Shown piece after piece: positions 8,582 through 15,405 of a DNA stretch of 21,040 nucleotides. A model generated the notes under the pieces. That model did not search any database. It saw nothing but the letters and a program-made list of their open reading frames with translations, and was not told the origin of the DNA. Source of the stretch: a virus; IMG/VR virus record IMGVR_UViG_3300045902_000229, positions 1 to 21,040 of that record. One strand, written 5' to 3'. The position numbers and the translations under genes are program-made. Within the stretch, counting starts at the first letter, position 1. Each line of letters opens with the position of its first letter.

Positions 8582-8827
8582 TTACTCCTTTCTTGAAGTT
8601 TTTAATTCATTATAAATTTTTTCTAATTTATCATTTATTTTTTCTAGACCGTTTTCAAGCCTAGTTACTCTTTCTTTTAAATAATTGATTTCAATCATAT
8701 TTTCTTTTTTATCACTCTCAACTCTTGCGTCAAGCCTTGTGTAAGTTACAATAAACCCTATTAATATAATAGCTAATTGCAGAATTGATTTGAAATCCCA
8801 ATTATTCCAAAAATTTTTTGTGTCCAT
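8582..8827 (-). CDS. Small membrane-anchored coiled-coil protein
   Basis: This 81-residue protein has one hydrophobic segment at about 13-30 (LQLAIILIGFIVTY) followed by a charged helix (about 45-77) with heptad-like spacing of Leu/Ile, ending ELKTSRKE. Such single-pass plus coiled-coil peptides occur in phages as XhlA-like accessory lysis proteins or as spanin-like proteins, usually with the coiled coil first; here the membrane segment comes first. It sits between the glycosyltransferase and the major tail protein, with no Shine-Dalgarno and one base after the previous stop. It might anchor the neighbouring glycosyltransferase or act in lysis; neither can be decided. Confidence 0.6.
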   Translation of the reverse strand: MDTKNFWNNWDFKSILQLAIILIGFIVTYTRLDARVESDKKENMIEINYLKERVTRLENGLEKINDKLEKIYNELKTSRKE

Positions 8828-8828
8828 A

Positions 8829-9770
8829 TTAGTTAAGATTTATATTATTAATTAACACGTCAAAGTTTAATCTGCTTTCGCCATTATTTATTATTCTTAA
8901 TAAATCGTTTTTAACTTGTTCTGCCTTCTTTAACTCGTTTATCAGAATAAAATATTCTCTCAATAATAAATATGCCCTATATTGTTGCGAACAACTTTCG
9001 ATTGACAACTTCAACCAATCAATAGCATTAATATTGCCAAGATTGTAATCAATTTCAAATAATAAGTTAAACATCTCAGCCTTTTGTTCAGGAATTAGTT
9101 TATTTTTCAACAAACATAGTAATGCATAATGTTTTGCAAACTCGTAATTATTCAATGTGTTATAACAATATGCCATCTGTCCTAATATATACGGGTTATC
9201 AGGTTCCTCTTGCAATTGTATGTAATGCAGTTCAAGCAATTGTTTTACTTTCTTTTTAATTTGACTTATATTTTTTTCTTTATGTTTTAAAAAAAGGTTG
9301 TCATACTTGCAAACTTTTAAGTTTTTATCTTCAAACTCTAATTGTTCGTGAACTCTGAACTTGAATTGTAATCCGCAATTCTTGAACAATCTCGGCGTCC
9401 ATAACTCAGTTATTAGTTTTTTGTTTTCATAATTTTTTTGTTTTAAAAATATTACATCGTAGTCTAACAATATATCATCTATTGTCCCTCTTAATTGTTC
9501 GTCGGCGTCAATAATTAAGATATACTCTTGTGTTGCTTGTGATATCGAGTAGTTCCTTGCATTGGCGAAATGATTATCCCAGGCGTAATGATATAACTTA
9601 ACTACTAACTCAGGACTATCATTCTTAAAGCGTTCAACTTCTTGAATTGTATTATCCTCAGAACCAGTATCAACGAGAATAATCTCTGTTACGATATTTT
9701 TGACTGAGTTAAGGCTATCGTAGATATTATTTTGTTCATTCTTAACTATGTAACAGGCTGATATATTCAT
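8829..9770 (-). CDS. Family 2 glycosyltransferase with TPR-like C-terminus
   Basis: This 313-residue protein has a GT-A fold signature: ISACYIVKNEQNNI (residues 3-16) at the nucleotide-sugar binding strand, VDTGSEDNT (33-41), ANARNYSIS (69-77), and a DAD metal-binding motif at 88-90 followed by EQL. RLFKN and FRVHEQLEF (127-146) are typical of the 'glycosyltransferase plus TPR' group related to SunS and cell-surface sugar transferases. Residues about 175-290 form helical repeats resembling TPRs, which often hold a protein acceptor. There is no membrane segment. The start codon overlaps the QueC stop by one base (TAATG), so the two are co-translated. Likely roles are glycosylation of a virion protein or the host surface; sugar transfer onto modified DNA is a speculative alternative. 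Confidence 0.85.
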   Translation of the reverse strand: MNISACYIVKNEQNNIYDSLNSVKNIVTEIILVDTGSEDNTIQEVERFKNDSPELVVKLYHYAWDNHFANARNYSISQATQEYILIIDADEQLRGTIDDILLDYDVIFLKQKNYENKKLITELWTPRLFKNCGLQFKFRVHEQLEFEDKNLKVCKYDNLFLKHKEKNISQIKKKVKQLLELHYIQLQEEPDNPYILGQMAYCYNTLNNYEFAKHYALLCLLKNKLIPEQKAEMFNLLFEIDYNLGNINAIDWLKLSIESCSQQYRAYLLLREYFILINELKKAEQVKNDLLRIINNGESRLNFDVLINNINLN

Positions 9771-10432
9771 TATGTTTTATATTTTGTGTTATCATTTATT
9801 TTTGCCATACTAAATGCTTCCTTCCTAGCAACACAGGTTCCGCACTCTCCGCAATGCAGTAGTTTACCTTCATAACAACTATAAGAGATTAAACTTAAAT
9901 CATAAGGTAATTTTAATTTATTCCATTCGTTGATAATTTCATATTTCTGATAAGAAACAAACGGGACTATTAGTTTAACGCAGTTACTTGTGCCTTTTTC
10001 GATTGCCGAAAACATTGCTTTATTAAACGCTGTCCTGCAATCTGGATAGATAGCGTGGTCTCCTGAATGTGTGCCAATTAATATTTTTTTTAATCCTATG
10101 TTATCAGAAATGGCCGCCGCAATCGATAACATTACGCCATTGCGGAACGGAATAACTGTATCTCGCATTATGATATCCTGATAATGGCCTTTTGGTATAT
10201 TTTTGTTTTTATTTATCAACGCGGTTTTCATATTCTTAAACAAGAATGATATATCTATTACCTTATGTTTTATCATAAGTTTCTGGCAATTCATTCTAGC
10301 ATACTTTAATTCTTGTTTGTTATGCTTGCCCCCATAATAAAAACTTAACGCTAGTGCAATATCATTCTTATATTTATATAACATCACAGTGCTGTCTACC
10401 CCTCCGGAATATATTATACAACTATCTTTCAT
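9770..10432 (-). CDS. queC: QueC, 7-cyano-7-deazaguanine (preQ0) synthase
   Basis: This 220-residue protein has all the hallmarks of QueC, the ATP-dependent ligase that converts 7-carboxy-7-deazaguanine and ammonia to preQ0. The PP-loop SGGVDS is at residues 9-14, IPFRNG at 94-99 and GTHSGDHAIYPDCR at 120-133. Four cysteines form the zinc site (C186, C194, C197, C200, in SYSC and HCGECGTC). It appears intact. A strong AGGAGGGG Shine-Dalgarno precedes it, inside the end of the upstream gene. preQ0 feeds queuosine/archaeosine tRNA modification and, in several phages, 7-deazaguanine modification of genomic DNA through DpdA-type transglycosylases. No queD, queE, folE or dpdA lies in this window, so partners must be elsewhere in the phage or supplied by the host. 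Confidence 0.95.
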   Translation of the reverse strand: MKDSCIIYSGGVDSTVMLYKYKNDIALALSFYYGGKHNKQELKYARMNCQKLMIKHKVIDISFLFKNMKTALINKNKNIPKGHYQDIIMRDTVIPFRNGVMLSIAAAISDNIGLKKILIGTHSGDHAIYPDCRTAFNKAMFSAIEKGTSNCVKLIVPFVSYQKYEIINEWNKLKLPYDLSLISYSCYEGKLLHCGECGTCVARKEAFSMAKINDNTKYKT

Positions 10433-10434
10433 AT

Positions 10435-11979
10435 TTATGCCCCTCCTATTTGTGTTAGATAATTATAAACTAAATTATAAAAACTACTGTGTTCGCTTGC
10501 AGATAAGGAACTTCCAACAAATGCGAATGCGTATTGTTTGTTGCAGAAACGGTCAATCGTCCCATTGAAGTTTCTTGCACCGATTGTGAACGCAAATTCT
10601 CCTAACCCGCTTGAAGGAATTGACGCTGTTCCGATTGACACTCCATTGCGATATACCTTATATTGACTTGAACTATGTCTATCAATTGCAAACATACCGA
10701 TTGAATTTGAGTTAGCGTAGTTTGGAGTTGAACCGTTGTCGTTAATCGAAGTATATAACTGATTACTCCAACGGATATATAGCATTGAATAACGACTTGA
10801 TACAGTTGTCTCTGCACAACCCATATCAACACTGCTTGCAGTTTCGTTATAGTTTGTATTGCAATACAAACCGAAACTTGCAGAGTTCAATGAATAACTC
10901 AATTGATGTGCGGGGGCTGTCCCTGTTTTAAGATACATATTACTTCCGTTGCCTTTGTATCCTTTATTAATTGTGAATGTTATCGAATTAACAGGAATTA
11001 GATTAAATTTATTTCGTTTCAAATTCTTGCAAGCTTGCTGTTCAGTCTCTGCCGCCATTATCCATATACAATCTAACTTATCCCATATTCCTAATGATTT
11101 CAAATCAGTAATTAAACTATTCATTAATTCAATTCTTGATTGTGAAGGTTGCGGAGTTAAACCTTGCAACCAATATTGCAAGTCAGTATCGTAATTATTT
11201 TCATTAACAATAAAACTTCTGACTTCGCTGAACTGTGAGTTACCGGAAATATTCTTAGCCCTTACTCTCCAATAATATGTATTATTATTAATTAATGATA
11301 AGTCAAGCGGTATAGTATAGCTTGAAGTCCTTAAATTGTCTTGCGAAACAAATATATCTTGAAAGTCAATATCGTTAGCAATTTGAATTTCATAACATTC
11401 TGCATTCGCATTCCAATTAAATTCTTGCCGTAACTTACCTGAATTAAATAAGTTAGCAGGATATAATAATATTGGAACATCAGGCAAAGGCTGCTGTTCG
11501 GAATTAGTGCTTTCGTAATATTCAATCCTTGCAGTAATTAATATAGAGCCTGCGTTGCTCTCTATGTCAAAAGGTTGTATGTTCTCAATAATAAGGTTTG
11601 TAGCGTATTCGTTGTTTGTCCTGTCTTTAATCTTGTAATATTCAAAACAATGTTGTTTCCAAGAATGTAAAAATGCTTTTGCGTCGTGGATGACTTTCTC
11701 GTATAAGGCTAAAACTTCATTAACAAGGTTATTTTCGTTGCAAGTGAAATAAAATAAAAAATTAATTTCGCTTATGCATTTATGTAGTGAGTTATTTTCG
11801 TCGGCATTATCAATTGTCTCGCTTCCTAACCAATAACAAACGCAAGGCAGATTAATCCCTTGCGTTAAATCGCGATACCCGAGAATAAAGTTCCAATCAA
11901 AATTGTAACCGTTTGAGACTTTTAACTTTTGCAAGTCAATCTCAAGTTGTATAAAAATATTTTCTCGGAACGTAGACAA
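10435..11979 (-). CDS. Putative tail terminator with FnIII and LamG-like C-terminal domains
   Basis: This 514-residue protein appears to have three parts. Residues 1-155 (RENIFIQLEIDLQKLKV, later LPCVCYWLGSE, then alternating strands and helices ending ARIEYYE) resemble tail terminator or tail completion proteins. Residues about 168-258 form an FnIII-like domain: FNWNANAECYEIQIAND, then NNTYYWRVRAKNISG and a closing SFIV strand. Residues about 260-320 are a helical linker. Residues about 330-514 look like a concanavalin/LamG-type jelly roll (KGYKGNGSNMYLKT near its start, MFAIDRHSSSQYKVYRNG in the middle, a SLSASEHSSFYN helix at the end). It lies after the connector and before QueC. The tail domains may decorate the head-tail joint and bind surface sugars. 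The terminator call is from N-terminal character and gene order. Confidence 0.6.
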   Translation of the reverse strand: MSTFRENIFIQLEIDLQKLKVSNGYNFDWNFILGYRDLTQGINLPCVCYWLGSETIDNADENNSLHKCISEINFLFYFTCNENNLVNEVLALYEKVIHDAKAFLHSWKQHCFEYYKIKDRTNNEYATNLIIENIQPFDIESNAGSILITARIEYYESTNSEQQPLPDVPILLYPANLFNSGKLRQEFNWNANAECYEIQIANDIDFQDIFVSQDNLRTSSYTIPLDLSLINNNTYYWRVRAKNISGNSQFSEVRSFIVNENNYDTDLQYWLQGLTPQPSQSRIELMNSLITDLKSLGIWDKLDCIWIMAAETEQQACKNLKRNKFNLIPVNSITFTINKGYKGNGSNMYLKTGTAPAHQLSYSLNSASFGLYCNTNYNETASSVDMGCAETTVSSRYSMLYIRWSNQLYTSINDNGSTPNYANSNSIGMFAIDRHSSSQYKVYRNGVSIGTASIPSSGLGEFAFTIGARNFNGTIDRFCNKQYAFAFVGSSLSASEHSSFYNLVYNYLTQIGGA

Positions 11980-11982
11980 TTA

Positions 11983-12684
11983 TTATATGTTAAAATTACG
12001 ATAATGATTAAGTATTGAGTTATGTCTTTCGTTAATTAAACTTCTATCTTGTAACGCAAATGCTTTTGTAGCTTGTCCTCCAAAGTCTTTTTGTGTTAAT
12101 CCAAACCAACCTAGACTTTCGCTAGAATTATAAAAGTCAATTACTGCCTGTTCAACTGCCACTTGCTTTAAGTCGTTCGGTATTATTGATAAACCGCCAG
12201 TATAAATTATTTTATACGTTTTGCCAGCCTCTATTGAATAACCTTTTAACAAAGTAACATAATTTCCTAACACAGTTGAGTTTGCGGCGTTATCTGGATG
12301 TTCGAATATTGTGTCAAACACACCAGTATCCTCATCTAATAATTGAATATCACTAACAGCAGTTACAGGATATTCTTTTGTTGCAATCCTGTTTGTGTTT
12401 TCAATATAAATAAACTGTTCTGTATAATTGTCTAATACAATCTTTCTATTGCAGTAGTTCTGAATATAAGCAACTCCGTTTTGCAATGAATTATATAACT
12501 GCGAAACACGCCATTTGTTACTTGCCAAGTCTGCTGTGAATGCTGTTGATGTGTGTGAAACTATACATATATAAATTATTCCTCCGTATTGAATATAATT
12601 CTGGCCTGCATTGTATTGAATGCCTGTTTGCCAGTTTGGAACATCTTTTTTTAAATATGTAATTAACTCGTTAATTGTTATCAC
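11983..12684 (-). CDS. gp6-like head-tail connector with inserted carbohydrate-binding-like segment
   Basis: This 233-residue protein starts with GTG, overlapping the previous TGA by 4 bp. Its core resembles gp6-type connectors: MITINELITYLKK at the N-terminus, then LQNGVAYIQNYCNRKIV (about 67-83), a strand-rich middle (ATKEYPVTAVSDIQLLDED), YKIIYTGGLS, and a final helix where LKQVAVEQAVIDFY leads to a Trp/Gly-rich end. Between helix 1 and helix 2, residues 17-60 insert a stretch with W, YNAG, YGGIIYICIVSHTS and NKWRV. That spacing of aromatic residues is typical of the small CBM5/12-like chitin-binding fold used in phage fibres. The protein should close the portal and join head to tail; the insertion may expose a small binding module on the virion. 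Confidence 0.7.
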   Translation of the reverse strand: MITINELITYLKKDVPNWQTGIQYNAGQNYIQYGGIIYICIVSHTSTAFTADLASNKWRVSQLYNSLQNGVAYIQNYCNRKIVLDNYTEQFIYIENTNRIATKEYPVTAVSDIQLLDEDTGVFDTIFEHPDNAANSTVLGNYVTLLKGYSIEAGKTYKIIYTGGLSIIPNDLKQVAVEQAVIDFYNSSESLGWFGLTQKDFGGQATKAFALQDRSLINERHNSILNHYRNFNI

Positions 12685-12989
12685 AATTCTTTTAATAAAT
12701 TTTTTGCAATTTTTAAAATTGTTTCAAAAAATTTTTTAATTTCTTTCGGAAGGTATTCGGAAACTTCATTAAAAATTTTTTCCGTTTGCTCTATAAACTT
12801 TTCAATATCTGATTTAACTTCTTTATGACTTAATATCAATTCAAGTTTGCGTTTATGTTCATCACAGAGGTTAGTATATGTTCTAATCAATTCATACTTG
12901 TCTTGAACTTCATCGGATTGCGAAGACCAATATTCAATTGCTTCATTGCATTGATTAATTAGATATTGATACAATACCGCCCCGTTCAT
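12681..12989 (-). CDS. Small helical protein of unknown function in the head-tail module
   Basis: Starting from the ATG at 12987-12989 the product is 102 residues (MNGAVLYQYLINQCNEAIEY...). This start was chosen because AAGGAG lies 10 nt upstream; the longer reading from 13037 would overlap the upstream membrane-peptide gene out of frame. The protein is almost all helix: an N-terminal segment with LINQCNEAIEYWSSQSDEV, a central Lys/Glu-rich helix, and an amphipathic end rich in Lys, Phe, Ile and Leu. It overlaps the connector gene by 4 bp. No family is recognised. Its place between capsid and connector fits a head completion or scaffold-type role, but that is only context. Confidence 0.6.
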   Translation of the reverse strand: MNGAVLYQYLINQCNEAIEYWSSQSDEVQDKYELIRTYTNLCDEHKRKLELILSHKEVKSDIEKFIEQTEKIFNEVSEYLPKEIKKFFETILKIAKNLLKEL

Positions 12990-12996
12990 ATTATTT

Positions 12997-13176
12997 TTAC
13001 TCCTTCCTTGCTTTAATACCGATACCTGTTGTGTCATAATCTTTTGAAAGTAACGCTACTGTGCAGATTACAGCACCGATTATGACATCCTCCGGCAAGT
13101 CAAGTTGTGTGTATCTATTAATTAATATAGCAATATAACCAGCTAATGCAGCGATTGTTGTTTTATAATTTTTCAT
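12997..13176 (-). CDS. Two-pass small membrane peptide, holin-like
   Basis: This 59-residue reading frame fits exactly in the gap between its neighbours. The ATG is at 13174-13176 and the TAA at 12997-12999. It encodes a short Lys-bearing N-terminus, a hydrophobic segment TIAALAGYIAILI, a polar turn RYTQLDLPED, a second hydrophobic segment VIIGAVICTVALL, and a polar end SKDYDTTGIGIKARKE. The two-helix hairpin with a final KDxxxTG motif matches a common class of small phage proteins often labelled holin or hypothetical. It overlaps the 62-residue gene by 14 bp and contains the Shine-Dalgarno of the next gene. No endolysin is nearby, so a lysis role is unproven. Confidence 0.75.
   Translation of the reverse strand: MKNYKTTIAALAGYIAILINRYTQLDLPEDVIIGAVICTVALLSKDYDTTGIGIKARKE
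13000..13005 (-). promoter_or_regulatory. Ribosome binding site setting the start of the 102-residue gene
   Basis: AAGGAG on the minus strand lies 10 nt upstream of the ATG at 12989-12987, within the last codons of the membrane-peptide gene. It supports the shorter start. Confidence 0.7.
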
Positions 13177-13351
13177 AGTTTTTATTTTTTAACTTTGTAA
13201 TCATTTTATTTTTTAATTCTTTCGGAAATTGTTTCAACTCAATTAATCCTTCGAGTTGTTTAGCCCGTTGTTCGCTAAGTTCGATAACTGAACCTACGGT
13301 ATACAGTATACCGTTTTCTGTTATTTGTTTTATTACTTTATATTTTTTCAT
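13163..13351 (-). CDS. Small protein with ELSEQ motif, downstream of capsid
   Basis: This 62-residue protein starts KKYKVIKQITENGILYTVG, then VIELSEQRAKQLEGL and a Lys-rich tail. It resembles small SH3-like phage proteins found after the capsid gene, and shares the ELSEQ-A pattern with the 52-residue protein after the major tail gene. The ATG at 13349-13351 has an A/T-rich leader without Shine-Dalgarno. It overlaps the membrane-peptide gene by 14 bp. The function is unknown; a structural or decoration role is possible. Confidence 0.65.
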   Translation of the reverse strand: MKKYKVIKQITENGILYTVGSVIELSEQRAKQLEGLIELKQFPKELKNKMITKLKNKNYEKL

Positions 13352-13364
13352 AAACTTTAATTAA

Positions 13365-13416
13365 TTAAGGCAGGGAAAAGGAAAACAATGATAAAAAAAA
13401 GGAAACCCTGCCTTAA
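13365..13416 (-). terminator. Inverted repeat downstream of capsid (possible attenuator or processing site)
   Basis: A perfect 11-bp inverted repeat (TTAAGGCAGGG at 13365-13375, CCCTGCCTTAA at 13406-13416) encloses a 30-nt loop between the capsid stop and the next start. On the transcribed strand the loop is T-rich, but only TTAATTAAAG follows the stem, so it is not a textbook intrinsic terminator. A partial terminator or RNA-end stabiliser that raises capsid mRNA over downstream genes would fit. Confidence 0.5.
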
Positions 13417-13430
13417 ATTGACCTGTGTTA

Positions 13431-14603
13431 TTATGACGCAGGCAATTTTAACACTGAATACCCAGCAGTTAAACCTGCATTAAACGCAATCCTTTCAACT
13501 ACTCTGAATGCTGTTAAATCGTATTGAGCTAATGAAGTGCCATCTATAGTTGCCTCGGTTAAAACCTTAACAGTCAAGTCTTGTTTTGTTCCAATATAAG
13601 AATTCATAGTATTCCCGAACACTGCAATGATACTACCGCCTTCGGCAGCACTTGTTGGAGCGTTCTGAATTAACTTAACGGGATATCCCAATAAATTTCC
13701 CGGAGAACTCTCAGACATAGAAGCTTGGAATATTGGCATTCCATTGCTATCACTAATATTACGTATGACACTCATTATCGTAGGATGTAATAACCAGCTT
13801 GCGTTTGTTGCATAGTTTTGGTCAATGCCGTAAATTACGTCAAGCAGGTTCTTGTAAGTCAGTGTAGTAATACCTCCTGATAACGTAACAGTGTTCCCGA
13901 ACGTATGTGTATTACTGAATAACCCTGTAAACGGAGAGCCAGTCCCTTTGAACATTGCAATATCTTCTCCGATACCGAATATCTGAGCGAACTTCTTCAT
14001 TAGATATTCTCCTAATGATACATTAGCGTCGTCAAGTAATTCGTCTGATACTACTACAATTGCGGCAGCTTTTTTTGCTATCAAGTTTATTATATCGATT
14101 GTAGGTTTACTTGAAGTTTTTTCTGCCGCTTCGTCTAACCAATATAAGTTCGGGGCTGTTCCTTCTTTCGGTAGTTTTATAATATTACTTTTGCCCATCG
14201 GTATTTGTTGAAATACTTGCCTTGCTTGACCATAAGTAGGGATTAACCCTTCGATAGTTGCAACTGTTACTGCAGGAACAAGATAACCGCCATCACTTGC
14301 AACTCCTTCAACCATTGGACTTGCCGCCTTCTCGTTAATTTCTTTAATTGTTTTATAGTCATCGTGTCTAATCGCCTTTAGTAGTCTAACGAAATCATTA
14401 CTATCTTGTTTATTCTGTGTAACATTTATATTGCTATAATCTTTTGGTAAAGATCTTATAGCATTTTTAACAGCTTCTTTAACTTGTTCGTCAATACTTT
14501 TTTTATCTTGTAATTCAATTAACTCCTGAACTTCATCGTTTGTTAATGTTTCAGCATTTTTTTGTTTTAATTCGTTTAGTCGTTTTAATTCTTTGTCATT
14601 CAT
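13431..14603 (-). CDS. HK97-fold major capsid protein
   Basis: This 390-residue protein has a charged helical N-terminus (about 1-92; delta-domain-like), then SDGGYLVP at 103-110, the typical start of the mature HK97-type subunit. VVVSDELLDDANVSLGEYL and a following helix with IGEDIAMFKGTGSPFTGLF match the spine helix and P-domain of HK97-like capsids. Near the end there are YPVKLIQNAP-type and LTAFRVVERIAF-type strands. The protease is encoded just upstream, which fits cleavage of the N-terminal domain, probably around residues 93-102 (inference). It has no Shine-Dalgarno; its leader is TTTTTAAAAAAATG, an A-rich start fitting a host that depends little on Shine-Dalgarno. Confidence 0.93.
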   Translation of the reverse strand: MNDKELKRLNELKQKNAETLTNDEVQELIELQDKKSIDEQVKEAVKNAIRSLPKDYSNINVTQNKQDSNDFVRLLKAIRHDDYKTIKEINEKAASPMVEGVASDGGYLVPAVTVATIEGLIPTYGQARQVFQQIPMGKSNIIKLPKEGTAPNLYWLDEAAEKTSSKPTIDIINLIAKKAAAIVVVSDELLDDANVSLGEYLMKKFAQIFGIGEDIAMFKGTGSPFTGLFSNTHTFGNTVTLSGGITTLTYKNLLDVIYGIDQNYATNASWLLHPTIMSVIRNISDSNGMPIFQASMSESSPGNLLGYPVKLIQNAPTSAAEGGSIIAVFGNTMNSYIGTKQDLTVKVLTEATIDGTSLAQYDLTAFRVVERIAFNAGLTAGYSVLKLPAS

Positions 14604-14658
14604 TTTTTTAAAAAGTTTAAGTTTATAAAATAATAATAAGCTAATATCTCCATCGGCA

Positions 14659-15405
14659 CTAACGCCGACTGATATCTCCGCTTTTGATTTGTTTAATTAA
14701 TAATTTTTTTAACTTATTGTTTATATCAATCTGTTTTTCGAGTTCGGATTTTAAAATTCCAATTTCCTTTTCATATTCATCTTTTTTATTTGAATTTTTT
14801 AACTCTTTATAAACTTCTTCAATCGTTTTTTTAATTAATTTCAACTCGTCAAGTTGTTTTTGGAAATTGTTTTTTTCAATCTCAAAGTTCAAAATACTTT
14901 TGAGTTGTAAACTTTTTGAGTTTTCAAACATTATATTAACAGCGTTCGGATTAGCTGGGATTATCACACTTGAATACTCGTATAAGTTCCAACTATGATA
15001 TACTTTAACTCCGTCTTTGCGAACTTCAGGTTCTTGCTTCGGCAGCCAACCAACACTCCAAGAATTAATTAAACCAAGTCTGTTAAACTCCATTATGTCA
15101 TTCCCAAGTTCGGAATTAACGAATTGCGTTTTCGCTTTTACTCCTTCATTGGTTGCCTTACGCCATAATGACTTGCCGATTACAATATCAGAAGGTTTTG
15201 CAACGGTATCAAAAATTAAATTATTGCCTAAAGAGTGAGACCATAGAACAGCCTTGAATGTGCTATCGTCCATACCTTTCGGCATTAATACTTCGTTATA
15301 GCTATCAATATCCGGAGTTGATATCCAATGAACTAAAGTTCGTTCGTTTAAATTAAATTCTTTTTCTTCGGAATTGATTACTTTATAGTTCATTTTAGTT
15401 TTCAA
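14659..15405 (-). CDS. HK97-type prohead protease (S78) with C-terminal scaffold-like coiled coil
   Basis: This 248-residue protein has the prohead protease pattern: VLWSHSLG with His57, a loop LGLINSWSVGW with the expected catalytic Ser117, and a strand WNLYEYSSVIIPANPNA with Glu143. Residues about 165-245 are a long Lys/Glu/Leu coiled coil, absent from the shortest proteases, which may serve as an internal scaffold in the procapsid. No separate scaffold gene is visible between portal and capsid, which supports that idea. It overlaps the portal by 11 bp. It ends KSGDISRR; a small hairpin straddles its stop codon. Confidence 0.9.
   Translation of the reverse strand: MKTKMNYKVINSEEKEFNLNERTLVHWISTPDIDSYNEVLMPKGMDDSTFKAVLWSHSLGNNLIFDTVAKPSDIVIGKSLWRKATNEGVKAKTQFVNSELGNDIMEFNRLGLINSWSVGWLPKQEPEVRKDGVKVYHSWNLYEYSSVIIPANPNAVNIMFENSKSLQLKSILNFEIEKNNFQKQLDELKLIKKTIEEVYKELKNSNKKDEYEKEIGILKSELEKQIDINNKLKKLLIKQIKSGDISRR

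Noticed and set aside
8829-10432. Complete 7-deazaguanine DNA modification cluster
   Set aside because: Only queC is present; no DpdA, QueD, QueE, FolE or amidotransferase-like product was seen among the window's genes.
12681-13037. Longer 118-residue version of the helical protein
   Set aside because: It would overlap the membrane-peptide gene, and a Shine-Dalgarno marks the internal ATG at 12989.
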